Assembly (NCBI RefSeq): GCF_021130785.1
Contig: NW_025776245.1
Coordinates: 62,001-126,000 of the forward strand
Origin: Homalodisca vitripennis
Taxonomy: Eukaryota > Arthropoda > Insecta > Hemiptera > Cicadellidae
Direction: 5' to 3'
Length of the DNA: 64,000 nt
Part shown: piece by piece, positions 43,038 through 55,547 of the stretch
Position numbering within the stretch: the stretch's first letter is position 1
How the letters are laid out: every line of letters starts with the position of its first letter
Made by a program: the position numbers and the translations under genes
The notes under the pieces: model-generated
Seen by the model: only the letters and a program-made list of their open reading frames with translations
Database searches by the model: none
What the model was told of the DNA's origin: nothing

Positions 43038-43445
43038 GGGGAGACTGGCACCTACCTGTCGCAATGCTATTTAAATGGAGCGTTTCGTGTTAGGTTAGGT
43101 ACATTGTTCTCAAAAACTATTTGAGTAAATATCACCAAATTCTCACCAAGTCATCTAGATGGGTTAAGAGTCATAAACCACTAATAAAATTATTATAAAA
43201 AGAAAAAAATAATTTTTAAAAAACCAATTTTTTCACAATTTAAAAAAAATATAAATAAATTTTTTTTAAATTATAAACAATATATTTATACATTTTTTTA
43301 GTGCTTTGTGTAGCCCTACATGTAGATAATAATCACTGAAAATTTCAAGTCTTTATCTAGATTATTTTAGGAGATAATGGTACCTAAGCGCAAATAACTA
43401 AACTGTCGGAAAACACAATATAAAGAAAACTAACCTTTGATGGTA

Positions 43446-46400
43446 TCAGAACCCTCCTGGACAGTACTCTTGCTCATCGTTATCCTCCAATTTCCACTTC
43501 AACAGCCTTCTCCTAACTCTCTTCTTCTTGTTACCTTCTTCAGCCTCTTTATTAGCCTTCATAATCCGTACACGGTCAATAGATTTCAAAGTTTGATTTG
43601 TGCTCATGCCAGGTTTAATTCCAATCCTTTCCAAAACATTTGCTTTGGCGATTGATCCCTCATTAAAAGCAACAACTGCATCTGAGACTCCTAGCCTAAG
43701 TGTTTGTAGACCTACAAATCCAGTTTTTTTTTATTCTTTGCCATATACAGCAATTGAAGCTCTCATTAGGATTTTGAGTCTTACCGTGAAGACAGCGTTT
43801 CAAGAATTCACCTTTAGTCAGGTCTTTGTAAATAGGCTTTATGGCCAACATAATAGCCTCTGGTAAAGAATTCCTATGTTTGTAAGTAGTTTTTAATTCC
43901 TGGGCTTTATTATAACCATACCAGGAGTCCTTTCCTTGTGGACAGAGTGATTGTTGTGGTTTATCATCCGTCGATAACGTATGAAAATAGCTAGTCCAAA
44001 TTGCCCTTCGCATATCGTCTACACTGGTAGCATTATTACGAATGGCTAAGCCATAATATCACTGCAAGTTGTCAATTTTGTCATCAGTCAACCTGCCTTT
44101 GCCCCCTAGACTTTTTCCATCACTCAGTTTTTCCTTTTTATCTTCTTTAGCTTTCGAAGCCGTTTGCCGAGCCTTTTTTGAACATGCCCGACACATTCCA
44201 GCTTTTCAATATCTACATCTTTGCCATAAGGTTGACTTTCTAAAACTGCCTCAAAACCTTTGGAGTCACCATCTCCAAGGTATTTTGTATATTTTACTCC
44301 CAATTTGTTATATGAGCGTTGAAACCGTTACATCGCCGCTCGCACACCCACAGCAAACATCAGGGAAGCGCGCGCCCATGGCGGCGAACGGGATGCCGGA
44401 TCAAAACTAACTAGGTAAAATAAGAACACCGTGGTCAGTATACTCAGGTTCATTCACTAAGACAAAACATAGGCCTATCCAGTCAATAGAAATATATATG
44501 TATATATACTATAAATTAAAAAAATTAAAAAAAAATAAAAAGTGCCTGCAGTAGTAGATACCTCAAACAATCCTTGTCAGGTGCACCTGCATACAAAAAT
44601 TAGAAACGCCATAATTTGAAACAAGAAATGCCAATTTCACCCGGTATCCTTCGGCTAAGGGCGGGCTCCTAATGAAATCCAAGAAATAACTAAATATATC
44701 TAAAACTAACTTAAAAATAAATAACAAAATATAAACTATATAAATGGCAACAATAACAATAACAAATAAATAAAGAATATAAGCAGGGGAAGGGCATTCT
44801 GCACTTAAAATAAAATTCCCAACTCAAAACAACAACCCCAAAGAAAGTTAGTATGAAAATCCCCTCTGTCACAGAACAAAAATTTAAGCGTTTTACTCTT
44901 GGTAAAAAAAAAATTAAATTATTAGAAAAAAAAACTGATGGCCATAAGTAGCAGCCTATTAACAGGAATCTAAATTTAAAATTTGATGGCAGAAGGCCTT
45001 AAATTAACCAAGTAGGCTATAAGGGGGAGTTATGGGCTAAAAGACCCGAAGAACGTTACATCTCTCAGAAAGGCTTAAACATTTAGTAAAATGAACCTTC
45101 AGCAGTCTCTCTGGGTTTGTTTACAAAAACTACATAACAAGTGACACATAACAAACAATATTGGCTGCAGAATAAAAATGAACTGTAACATATAGCCTAG
45201 GACTGGTCCTCACTGAGAGACAGAAAATTAATTTAAGCCGAATAGAAAGGGTGAAAACTAATAAAAGTGTAAGAGAAATAATTTGAAAGCCAATTTAAAA
45301 ATTAGTTAACAGCCAGAAGTACTAAAATTTAATAAAAGGCAAAACTACAATTTGGAAAACCATGTGCTCTTAACCTTCACAGTTTGAAAAATAAAAATAA
45401 TCACTAAAATTTAAAAGAAAGCAAAACTTACTCATCAGTGAGGGGCCGTAAACTTAGCCGCACATGTCAGAAGGAGAACAGCTCAGCAAAACTAACAAAC
45501 ACTTAATTAAACTAAATATTAAACTGGAGCTACTCCTAACTTGTACACCACGGCTCGGAGTCTCTACCACTCTACCGGAAAGGCCAGACGCCTTCAAAAG
45601 GTCAGTGGGCTCTGCAGCCAATAAACCACACACACATACACTATATAAAACACACATGAGCCGGGGAGATATAGGTATTGAACCGGCTCAGCGTGCACAA
45701 AGGTTTTTTGCACCCACCACCTCCATTCCACCACTAGCTCCTTGATAGTTTGCATTACATTTGATTTTATGTGAGTTAATCTTCTCCGGGTTGTTTAAAT
45801 TTGCGTTATTTACACAGCCTAAACAAAATTTTGTCAAACAGTCATAATCTAGCACTTTACCTGCATCAAATGATGTAACTGTGACAACACCATCCAAAGA
45901 GGTATGGCCGCGCTTCTGCCACGTGCCACGAAACGCAGCTGCGATTTCAACTTTATCACCATTTTCTTTTATAGCCTCAAGCGCTTTATTACGCATGGAT
46001 GCCTCACTTACTTCTACAGTTCCATTCATTATTCTTTTTGTATAGGTCAGTACTTTTGTATTTGGGGGTGCAAGATTCATAATTGCTTTGAACATTTTAC
46101 CTGCAGATATACCACAACCAATCGATCGAAGGCTATAAATGAACCTTGTATTAATTTCGGAAAGATTTCGTATAAAGTCAGAGGTCAATCCAGTATGAAA
46201 TTCTTTACAGACTGTACATTTAATTATAATTTTGTGAACAAGACCATTTTTTAACCTTTATCCACCTCCGTAGTAACACAATTTTCATTGTTACAGAACT
46301 TGCATTTTATAAAAGATTTTACTATTCCAGCCAAGAGTTCTAGATTGATAATAATGTTTACATTACTTTCCTCATATTGTAAATTATAGGGCAATTTTGA

Positions 46401-46604
46401 CTGAGATAGCTTTTTAGAAGTAGAAGACTGTTTAGGTTTAGGCCTACTAGTACTAGGGGTAGATTCATTATTTGTAGAACTAGGCCTAGGTAGGCTGGCT
46501 GCAACAGTTTGATTTGTAGGTTCAATTTCTGATGTAGGCCTAACCTTAGCATACCTGTTGCCAAAGGATTTGTGAGACTTGTTGAACTTCTTTATTCTGG
46601 GCAT
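43446..46604 (-). pseudogene. Kolobok-type transposase split by solo LTR (unit 4)
   Basis: Halves 46604-45691 and 44319-43446. Shared frameshift and TGA; A tract of 9 as in units 1 and 5. Confidence 0.86.
44320..45690 (-). repeat. Gypsy solo LTR (unit 4)
   Basis: 1,371 bp at the shared site. It has cttaaacatttag near 45075, shared only with unit 5. Confidence 0.93.
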
Positions 46605-47994
46605 TATTATAAGATATGATCTAAACAGTTTGTACTAACACATTCCAAGAAACTTCTAAAACACCAAAAATCTGAAAAATCACGATTTGTATTTGTTTAC
46701 TCACTGAACTAAAGTTAAAGAAAATAAACAAAACAAAATCAACACAACTGACAGCTGACTGTTGACTTCAAGCACAGTCAATGAGTAGAACCAGTGACTA
46801 TTGCCAACACAACAAAAATGAAAGTCTTATGAATCATGAAAACATGTATATGGAAGAAACCTCCGCGCTATTCACTTTCCACAATGACATAACTCTCGAT
46901 TTTATTTTTTATACCCATTAATATAATAGATAGATATAATAAACTATATATTTTCTTAATCAGGAAACATGAAGAATTTTTAGGTGCAATAAAAATAAAA
47001 TCGATTTTTTGAAGATATAAGTGGCAGTCTCCCCTTAACGTATAACCCGCCAGGAGGCGCACAGATTCTATAACGTGAGAGGGCGCACACGGAGTATTCC
47101 TCCAGGTTTAGTAAAAGCGCTATTTTCATTGTATAAACAGTATATATTGAAGTAAATACTAACCAAATAACACTTCTATGTGATTAAATAACATTAGAAA
47201 GATTCATAAATTGTATAATTGTATGTTATATAATATAAAATATAAAAATAGGTACCGTAAACCGGGGTTACTTGACCCCAAAATATTGACTTTTTCTAAG
47301 TTACTACAGTTATAGAAGACTTTAAAATGTTATACGTGCTGATAACCGTTTCTACACTATACTAGAGATACTTACCTTCTACTGGGTGGCGCAAAAAGGA
47401 TGGTCGGATTTTAAATAAATAACTCCATCAGTTTTACAAATTAATTTTATTCAATTACGTAACTAAATGCTCCCAGGCACCCAATTACAAGAAATAACCT
47501 CCAAAATTCATGTACGGAAAATAACTTCCGGAAGATGGTGTCCTTCCTCGGTGTTGCATTCCACAAGTCTTTCCTTGAAATTTTCACATCACTGTCACTA
47601 CAGTTTCTTCTGGAATTGCCATAATTTCCGCACTGATTGCCTCCTTCAGATCAATTAAGTTTCGGGGCTTGTTTATGTAGACTTTTGACTTTAGGTATCC
47701 CCAAAGAAAAAATCACAGGCTGAGAGGTCAGGTGATCTAGCGGGCCAGTGGACATCTCCAAAACGCTTGATGATGTGGTAGGGGAACATCCGCGTTAAGA
47801 CACACATGGAGTCATTGGCTGTGTGGGCCGTGGCCCCGTCCTGTTGAAACCAAATTCGATCTCGATTTACACATAACTCTCCCAGTTTCGGCCCCAAAAA
47901 GCTACGTAGCATGTTAACGTAACGTTCCTAGCGTTGTTATCCTCAAAAAAAATAAGGACCAACAATCCCCAATTTTGACATTCCACACCAGACT

Positions 47995-50454
47995 CCGTCC
48001 TGGGTATGACTTTTTTAAACTGCCCACAGACCCACCTAACCATTTCCTTAATTCCTACCCTATCCCCCTCCAGGGTCTATTAGTACCCGCTCTGTTCGAC
48101 CGTTCCAGTGCACATGGCTCGCTGGGAGTGCTTAAGCCGGCACTAGGTGCCCTATCTGGTGTCGGTGAGAGCTGATGTGAGCTTGTCTCTGCCGAGGCGT
48201 AAGTCATGTACTGGTTCAGAAGCCAGCCACTTCGATGTCCTTGGTCAGGAAGTGTGTATTGAGCAGGAGTGTCGGAGCTCCTGCTGCAACGTGCGAGGCC
48301 AGGCCGTGCGAGTATACCCAGCCTGGTTAAACGAGGTCAACACCGGCCCCGGGGATCTGGGGTAGATTAACCTGGGCTCACCACGGGACCCCAGTTTTAT
48401 CGAGGGCGTGCCCGTTCCCGGTGTATCTCGGCCTGCACCCTTACACACGATGCGCCTGGTTAAAATACTTATGGAAACTGAAACCACCCCAAAACTAGGG
48501 CGAAGCGTAGTAGTAACTAGAGATCAAAGTGATCTAGAGAAGAAACGGCAGTTGTCTGACTCAGAATGTGGAGCTCGATCAAAACCAAGCAAAGAAAAAA
48601 TGGAAAAAGAACAAACCGACGATGAGATAAATTATTCCTACTCCCTTATTTTCTTGTGCTAAGTCATAAGGAAGATGGAAAGACTTTGACTAAGGTGAGC
48701 CCGTTCCTTATCCACAAATCTTTAGTAGCCTGTGGAGGGCAACCTAAATCTATAAGGAAGCTGAGGAATGGAACTATCCTGTTGGAGGCTGCAAATTGCA
48801 TCCAATCCAAGAAGTTCCTTAAAATGACGAGTATTTTTTTGACCAGGTAGCGATTTACTGTCCAGCCTCATGCCTCTCTGAACTCTTCCAAGGGAATCGT
48901 TTTCTGTCGAGACCTTATGGACTGCAGTGAAGAGGAAATAAAGGTTGAGCTGCAGTGCGAGATGGTGACTGATGTGGTCAGGATTGTTCGGACCGAAAAC
49001 GGGGTAAAGGTTCCTACCCCGGGTCTTATTTTAACCTTTGCAAAACCACCATCCGCCAGATAACCATCAAAGCCGGTTATATGTCTTTGTCTGTGCGGCC
49101 GTACTTTAAAAACCCCCAGCGGTGTTTCCGCTGTCAGAGGTTCGGGGCACTCCAGTAAAGGTGTGTGTTCGAACCCGGAGTGGAGACATGTTTCCCGCTG
49201 TGTGATGGATGAAGGACACCAAGAGGAGGGGTGCAAAAATGAGACGCGATGCATCAATTGCAAGGGAAAAACATCCGCATACTCAAGAGAGTGTAACATC
49301 TTTAAAGAAGAAAAAAGAAATATTAAAAATTATGACTATCGAAAAGCTTTCATTTAACGAGGCGCGTAAAGAGTACAGGAGGAGGATCGCCCCAACTCCA
49401 AAAAAAGGAGTTTCCTACTCTGAAGCTGTATCTGTCCCTGTTCAGACTGCACAGTGTTCCTCATGTACAGTCTTGGAGGGTATGGTGCGTGCATTGACTG
49501 AGCAGGTGGCTGCTCTGGTTCAGCACCTCGCTGCAGGTGCTGGGGAACAGTCTGTGGTATTCTTGCCCAGTAAATCTCCCCGAGACGTTCAGACCATCCT
49601 CTAAACCTAATGCACAGTCTTATGTTAAACCTTCACCAGGAGGTCTTACGTATAGAGATAAAGTTCAGCAAAATTTGAAACCTGCCTTAAGTTTAGAAGA
49701 GAGAAGAAATTGTCAGAAAAGCTTAAGAAGAATATTCAAACTAAAGTCGATAACAGGTCAAAAAGTGCCTGTTAGGAACCCTAACACGTCATCATCTATG
49801 TCATCTCAACTGTCCATCAATGATGTTGACACGACTGAGGATCCTTTGGAGCTCCGGACGGAGTTCACCAAACGTTTACGTGGAACTTTCCGCCCCTGTT
49901 ACAAAACAAAGAAATAAAATCACTATGTAGTAGAGAAGAAGTAAAATATTGCATGCATTATAATAATAAAATAAAAACATGCTTATTTCAATATGGATAA
50001 ACGCTGATAAACAAAATATATGTAGTATTGTGTTAAGTTTATCTATTGCCGATTATTTAATTGTTGTTAACATTTATTAATTTTATTATTTAATTTTTAT
50101 TTATGACAGCTGCCAAATTAGCCCCCTTTACAGGCTACCTTGGTAGCAGTAAAATTTGTTAAGTTTTTACAGTTTATTTAATTAATGTTATGTACCTTGT
50201 CCTTATTTATGTCTCTATTTATATTTTTAGCTCCTATATGGATTAAGACCTCTCTACAGTCTTTCCCTAGTTACATGTATTGTTATCTAGTTATAAGGTT
50301 ATTTAAAATTATTTACTCACCTACTTGCCTTGATTCCTATTTATATTTTTTATTATAGAATGTAATCTATGTTTGCCTAATTGACACCACCAAAATACGA
50401 GTAGGTGCCAATTTTCTCTTCGAGGGCGATGATAACCGCTGTGTTTTTCGCCCC

Positions 50455-50501
<47 letters not shown>
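47995..50501 (+). mobile_element. Internally deleted LINE (lacks ORF2)
   Basis: 2,507 bp, from ccgtcctgggtatgac to a ~43-nt poly(A). A perfect 12-bp target duplication ccacaccagact lies at 47983-47994 and 50502-50513; units 1-3 show the empty site. It keeps 5' UTR, a degraded ORF1 and 3' UTR, but joins sequence like the start of ORF2 (atgcttatttcaatatgg, 49979) directly to sequence like its end (gctgataaacaaaatatatg, about 50004). All enzymatic domains are missing, so it must have been mobilised in trans. Confidence 0.93.
48408..49917 (+). pseudogene. LINE ORF1 remnant in the deleted copy
   Basis: Pieces in several frames: TPKLGRSVVVTRDQSDLEKK and KRQLSDSE (48408-48662), then SHKEDGKTLTKVSPFLIHKS from 48656, RRCFRCQRFG-like knuckle sequence near 49120, DEGHQEEGCKNETRCINCKG (49209), LSFNEARKEYRRRIAPTPKK (49340s) and a Lys/Ser-rich end at 49917. 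At least five frameshifts; one falls in the same short window as in the full-length copy. It retains the zinc-knuckle region only as fragments, so no functional Gag-like protein is expected. Confidence 0.85.
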
Positions 50502-50503
<2 letters not shown>

Positions 50504-52053
50504 ACACCAGACTGTTACTTTAGCACTATGAAGAGGCTTTTGGTGCAATTCTCTGGGATTAGTTGCTGCCCAATACCTATAGTTTTGTTTGTTGACATAG
50601 CCGTCTAAATGGAAATGGGCTTCATCTGACATTAAATGCACAACATCATTATTAGAGTACAAAATTTCCAATATTGTTTCACAAAATCGTCTTCGGTGCT
50701 CAAAATCACGATCATAGAGCTTTTGCGTGATCATAATTTTGTATGGGTGAAACTGTAACGCACGGCTTAAAATGCGCTGCAACGAACGACGGCTGAGGCC
50801 TAAAGTTTAAGCACGACGCCTGGTGGAATGACGCGGACTGTGAAACACTGACGCTCTAACATTCTCAATATGTTCTGTGGAGTAACTGCCGTACGTAGAC
50901 GCCCAGTAGATTTACCACTCATGACAGACCCTGTTGTCCGGAATGCAGTCACCCAACGTGATATGGATCTGCGATCTGGAATGGGTTAACCACGCGCTAC
51001 ACCAAAACGTTGTCGAAACGATCGTTGCACAGTAATAAAAGATTCATTATTTCTGAAAAACTGTTCCACAGCAAAAACACGATGATCGACCGTCCACTGC
51101 GCCATCTCGTGGCAAACTGGGTGTAATGGCTGACTTGCAGACGGCCGGCAGTGGTCCCCCCTCCTCACCTTCCACTGGTACTACGCAGTTCAAATCCGAC
51201 CATCCTTTCTGCGCCACCCAGTACTTTTTATAAGTTTTATATTTTCATTATCATTTTAAGTATTTTGTTTAGTATTTTGAAAATTGGGTTCAAGTAACCC
51301 CCGGCTGGGTTGGTAAAAAATAATTATATTATGATTTTATTTTCATTTTGGTTTATCAATCATGTCTATTTAACATGATTGAACAATTAATATTTAGACG
51401 CTCTAGCTCTCTTTGAACTTCAACCATGCCACTTCTAACGCTGGCTCACTAACTTTGAAAACACCTCGATTTGAAACTGGTATTACCGAAGTAGGATCAA
51501 TTTTGTTAAGGATTTCATTTTTTGTATAAAACATTTCATCAGGATTGTCATGAAAGTATCATAAACTCTGTTAATTTTGCATTGTTAAAAGGTTGAAGTA
51601 TTTTTTATTTGGAAGCTTAACAATCTAAAATAAATAAAATTGCATTTTAATTTTTTGTATGTTGAAACAGTTCTGAAATAGAAATTGAAAAGTGTTGTTA
51701 CGGGTGTTACAGAAAATGTTACGGCTGTTACTTTGTCTTTTTTGTTTTCAAACTTACTACACTTATTACATTTTACGAACAATTAAATTAATTTTATGAT
51801 GTTTACATAGATAATACATTGTTGTTAATGTGTTTTAAGGCACTTAAATGTAAAAAAAAACCACTGAACTTCTTATTAACCATTTAATTTGGTTCTATTA
51901 AATTCAAAGAAAACCTTAATCAAACCTTAAGGTATTACACAGGGTACATAAGCTTTGTAAGTTTGTGTACATTAAAGTTATAGAATCGACACATTTTAAA
52001 GTCTTATTTTTCATGTCTATTTAACATGATTGAACAATTAATATTTAGACGCT

Positions 52054-52874
52054 CTAGCTCTCTTTGAAATTCAACCATGCCACTTCTAACGCTGGCTCAC
52101 TAACTTTGAAAACACCTCGATTTGAAACTGGTATTACCGAAGTAGGATCAATTTTGTTAAGGATTTCATTTTTTGTATAAAACATTTCATCAGGAAAATC
52201 AGGCCACTTCCAGTTAGCTCCAGATTTTGTCATACATTGCACTTTATATAGATAGTTGTTTTCTTCTGTTTTAACCTCCGTCACCTATCCTGGAAAATGT
52301 TCACCCTCAAACAACACAACAAAAACAACAAAATCTTTTTCTTGAAAATCAGCTGCATCAACATCGGAAAAGTCCTGTAAAATTCCAACGACCGCGTTGT
52401 TTCTTTCTTCATCAGAAGAGTCCGATTCTGAATAAATTTCCCTGTACGACAAGCGCCTCTTGACTTGAGCCGTACGAATTTCTCCCTCACATTCAATGAC
52501 ACAAACTTGTTCGTCAAAGACGTAAATGTTTTAGCAATTAACAAGTCTGTGCAATTGTAAGGTCTAAAGTGATGACAGGACTGAATCCCAAGTATAGGTT
52601 TAACTTTCTCCCACCTTTTGTCCAACATATTCTCATTTTTACTTATATAATCTTTACTTACATATAAAGATTTTATCTTAGTCTGGAAACTCTTGAGCGT
52701 TACCAATATTGACTGTCCTGGATTTTTCAGCAGTCCAGACATTCCTTTTTACAGTGCCTCCTATTCCATCCACTGCTCCTTTTCCGTGAGAGCTTGCAAA
52801 AAAGTTCCATTCAACATCTAAGTTGAAATCAGCTTGAAAGAAGCACAGGTTAGACAGTGTATACCTGCTCTTAT
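52054..52874 (-). pseudogene. SHGKG/VDGIGG gene remnant (unit 5)
   Basis: Same organisation and breaks as unit 2. Confidence 0.62.
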
Positions 52875-54155
52875 GGGGAGACTGGCACCTACCTGTCGCA
52901 ATGCTATTTAAATGGAGCGTTTCGTGTTAGGTTAGGTACATTGTTCTCAAAAACTATTTGAGTAAATATCACCAAATTCTCACCAAGTCATCTAGATGGG
53001 TTAAGAGTCATAAACCACTAATAAAATTATTATAAAAAGAAAAAAATAATTTTTAAAAACCAATTTTTTCACAATTTAAAAAAAATATAAATAAATTTTT
53101 TTTAAATTATAAACAATATATTTATACATTTTTTTAGTGCTTTGTGTAGCCCTACATGTAGATAATAATCACTGTAAATTTCAAGTCTTTATCTAGATTA
53201 TTTTAGGAGATAATGGTACCTAAGCGCAAATAACTAAACTGTCGGAAAACACAATATAAAGAAAACTAACCTTTGATGGTATCAGAACCCTCCTGGACAG
53301 TACTCTTGCTCATCGTTATCCTCCAATTTCCACTTCAACAGCCTTCTCCTAACTCTCTTCTTCTTGTTACCTTCTTCAGCCTCTTTATTAGCCTTCATAA
53401 TCCGTACACGGTCAATAGATTTCAAAGTTTGATTTGTGCTCATGCCAGGTTTAATTCCAATCCTTTCCAAAACATTTGCTTTGGCGATTGATCCCTCATT
53501 AAAAGCAACAACTGCATCTGAGACTCCTAGCCTAAGTGTTTGTAGACCTACAAATCCAGTTTTTTTTTATTCTTTGCCATATACAGCAATTGAAGCTCTC
53601 ATTAGGATTTTGAGTCTTACCGTGAAGACAGCGTTTCAAGAATTCACCTTTAGTCAGGTCTTTGTAAATAGGCTTTATGGCCAACATAATAGCCTCTGGT
53701 AAAGAATTCCTATGTTTGTAAGTAGTTTTTAATTCCTGGGCTTTATTATAACCATACCAGGAGTCCTTTCCTTGTGGACAGAGTGATTGTTGTGGTTTAT
53801 CATCCGTCGATAACGTATGAAAATAGCTAGTCCAAATTGCCCTTCGCATATCGTCTACACTGGTAGCATTATTACGAATGGCTAAGCCATAATATCACTG
53901 CAAGTTGTCAATTTTGTCATCAGTCAACCTGCCTTTGCCCCCTAGACTTTTTCCATCACTCAGTTTTTCCTTTTTATCTTCTTTAGCTTTCGAAGCCGTT
54001 TGCCGAGCCTTTTTTGAACATGCCCGACACATTCCAGCTTTTCAATATCTACATCTTTGCCATAAGGTTGACTTTCTAAAACTGCCTCAAAACCTTTGGA
54101 GTCACCATCTCCAAGGTATTTTGTATATTTTACTCCCAATTTGTTATATGAGCGT
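52875..54155 (-). pseudogene. Kolobok-type element, C-terminal half only (unit 5)
   Basis: Left terminus at 52875 and the transposase C-terminal half (54155-53282) with the shared TGA and 9-A tract. The N-terminal half and right terminus are lost in the rearrangement. Confidence 0.83.
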
Positions 54156-55418
54156 TGAAACCGTTACATCGCCGCTCGCACACCCACAGCAAACATCAGG
54201 GAAGCGCGCGCCCATGGCGGCGAACGGGATGCCGGATCAAAACTAACTAGGTAAAATAAGAACACCGTGGTCAGTATACTCAGGTTCATTCACTAAGACA
54301 AAACATAGGCCTATCCAGTCAATAGAAATATATATGTATATATACTATAAATAAAAAAAATTAAAAAAAAAATAAAAAGTGCCTGCAGTAGTAGATACCT
54401 CAAACAATCCTTGTCAGGTGCACCTGCATACAAAAATTAGAAACGCCATAATTTGAAACAAGAAATGCCAATTTCACCCGGTATCCTTCGGCTAAGGGCG
54501 GGCTCCTAATGAAATCCAAGAAATAACTAAATATATCTAAAACTAACTTAAAAATAAATAACAAAATATAAACTATATAAATGGCAACAATAACAATAAC
54601 AAATAAATAAAGAATATAAGCAGGGGAAGGGCATTCTGCACTTAAAATAAAATTCCCAACTCAAAACAACAACCCCAAAGAAAGTTAGTATGAAAATCCC
54701 CTCTGTCACAGAACAAAAATTTAAGCGTTTTACTCTTGGTAAAAAAAAAATTAAATTATTAGAAAAAAAACTGATGGCCATAAGTAGCAGCCTATTAACA
54801 GGAATCTAAATTTAAAATTTGATGGCAGAAGGCCTTAAATTAACCAAGTAGGCTATAAGGGGGAGTTATGGGCTAAAAGACCCGAAGAACGTTACATCTC
54901 TCAGAAAGGCTTAAACATTTAGTAAAATGAACCTTCAGCAGTCTCTCTGGGTTTGTTTACAAAAACTACATAACAAGTGACACATAACAAACAATATTGG
55001 CTGCAGAATAAAAATGAACTGTAACATATAGCCTAGGACTGGTCCTCACTGAGAGACAGAAAATTAATTTAAGCCGAATAGAAAGGGTGAAAACTAATAA
55101 AAGTGTAAGAGAAATAATTTGAAAGCCAATTTAAAAATTAGTTAACAGCCAGAAGTACTAAAATTTAATAAAAGGCAAAACTACAATTTGGAAAACCATG
55201 TGCTCTTAACCTTCACAGTTTGAAAAATAAAAATAATCACTAAAATTTAAAAGAAAGCAAAACTTACTCATCAGTGAGGGGCCGTAAACTTAGCCGCACA
55301 TGTCAGAAGGAGAACAGCTCAGCAAAACTAACAAACACTTAATTAAACTAAATATTAAACTGGAGCTACTCCTAACTTGTACACCACGGCTCGGAGTCTC
55401 TACCACTCTACCGGAAAG
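54156..55418 (-). repeat. Truncated gypsy solo LTR (unit 5)
   Basis: 1,263 bp from the shared insertion site to an abrupt break at ctaccggaaag, where piggyBac sequence begins. About 107 bp of the LTR are missing. Confidence 0.9.
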
Positions 55419-55547
55419 TTTATTTACCATTCCATGAACAAGTTTATTTTACATATTTTATAAGACATATAAATCAAACTTTTACATTACAAAGATTACA
55501 AATAAATTCAAACAAAAGTGTACTTGAGATAAATTGGATGTTTGGGC

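Larger units (their letters stand above)
43038..47034 (-). mobile_element. Kolobok-type DNA transposon, unit 4 copy
   Basis: Same termini as unit 2; ttttttgaagatataag near 47007 matches unit 1 rather than units 2 and 3. Confidence 0.72.
47392..51221 (-). mobile_element. DD41D mariner split by a LINE (unit 4)
   Basis: Mariner ends at 47392 and 51221; the transposase remnant (51105 to 47458, minus) is interrupted at 47995-50501 by the deleted LINE. The two mariner parts align continuously with unit 2. Confidence 0.9.
41476..51311. repeat. Tandem array unit 4 (9,836 bp with LINE)
   Basis: Removing the 2,507-bp LINE and its 12-bp duplication leaves 7,317 bp. Variants are mosaic: the left end matches units 2 and 3 (gaaggtttttttattt), the middle matches unit 5 (ggagataatgg, cttaaacatttag), and the right matches units 2 and 3 (ggtgttgcattcc). 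Confidence 0.95.

Noticed and set aside
50321..50782. ORF with a long Phe run across the deleted LINE's tail
   Set aside because: The Phe run is the poly(A) tail read on the minus strand joined to mariner sequence.
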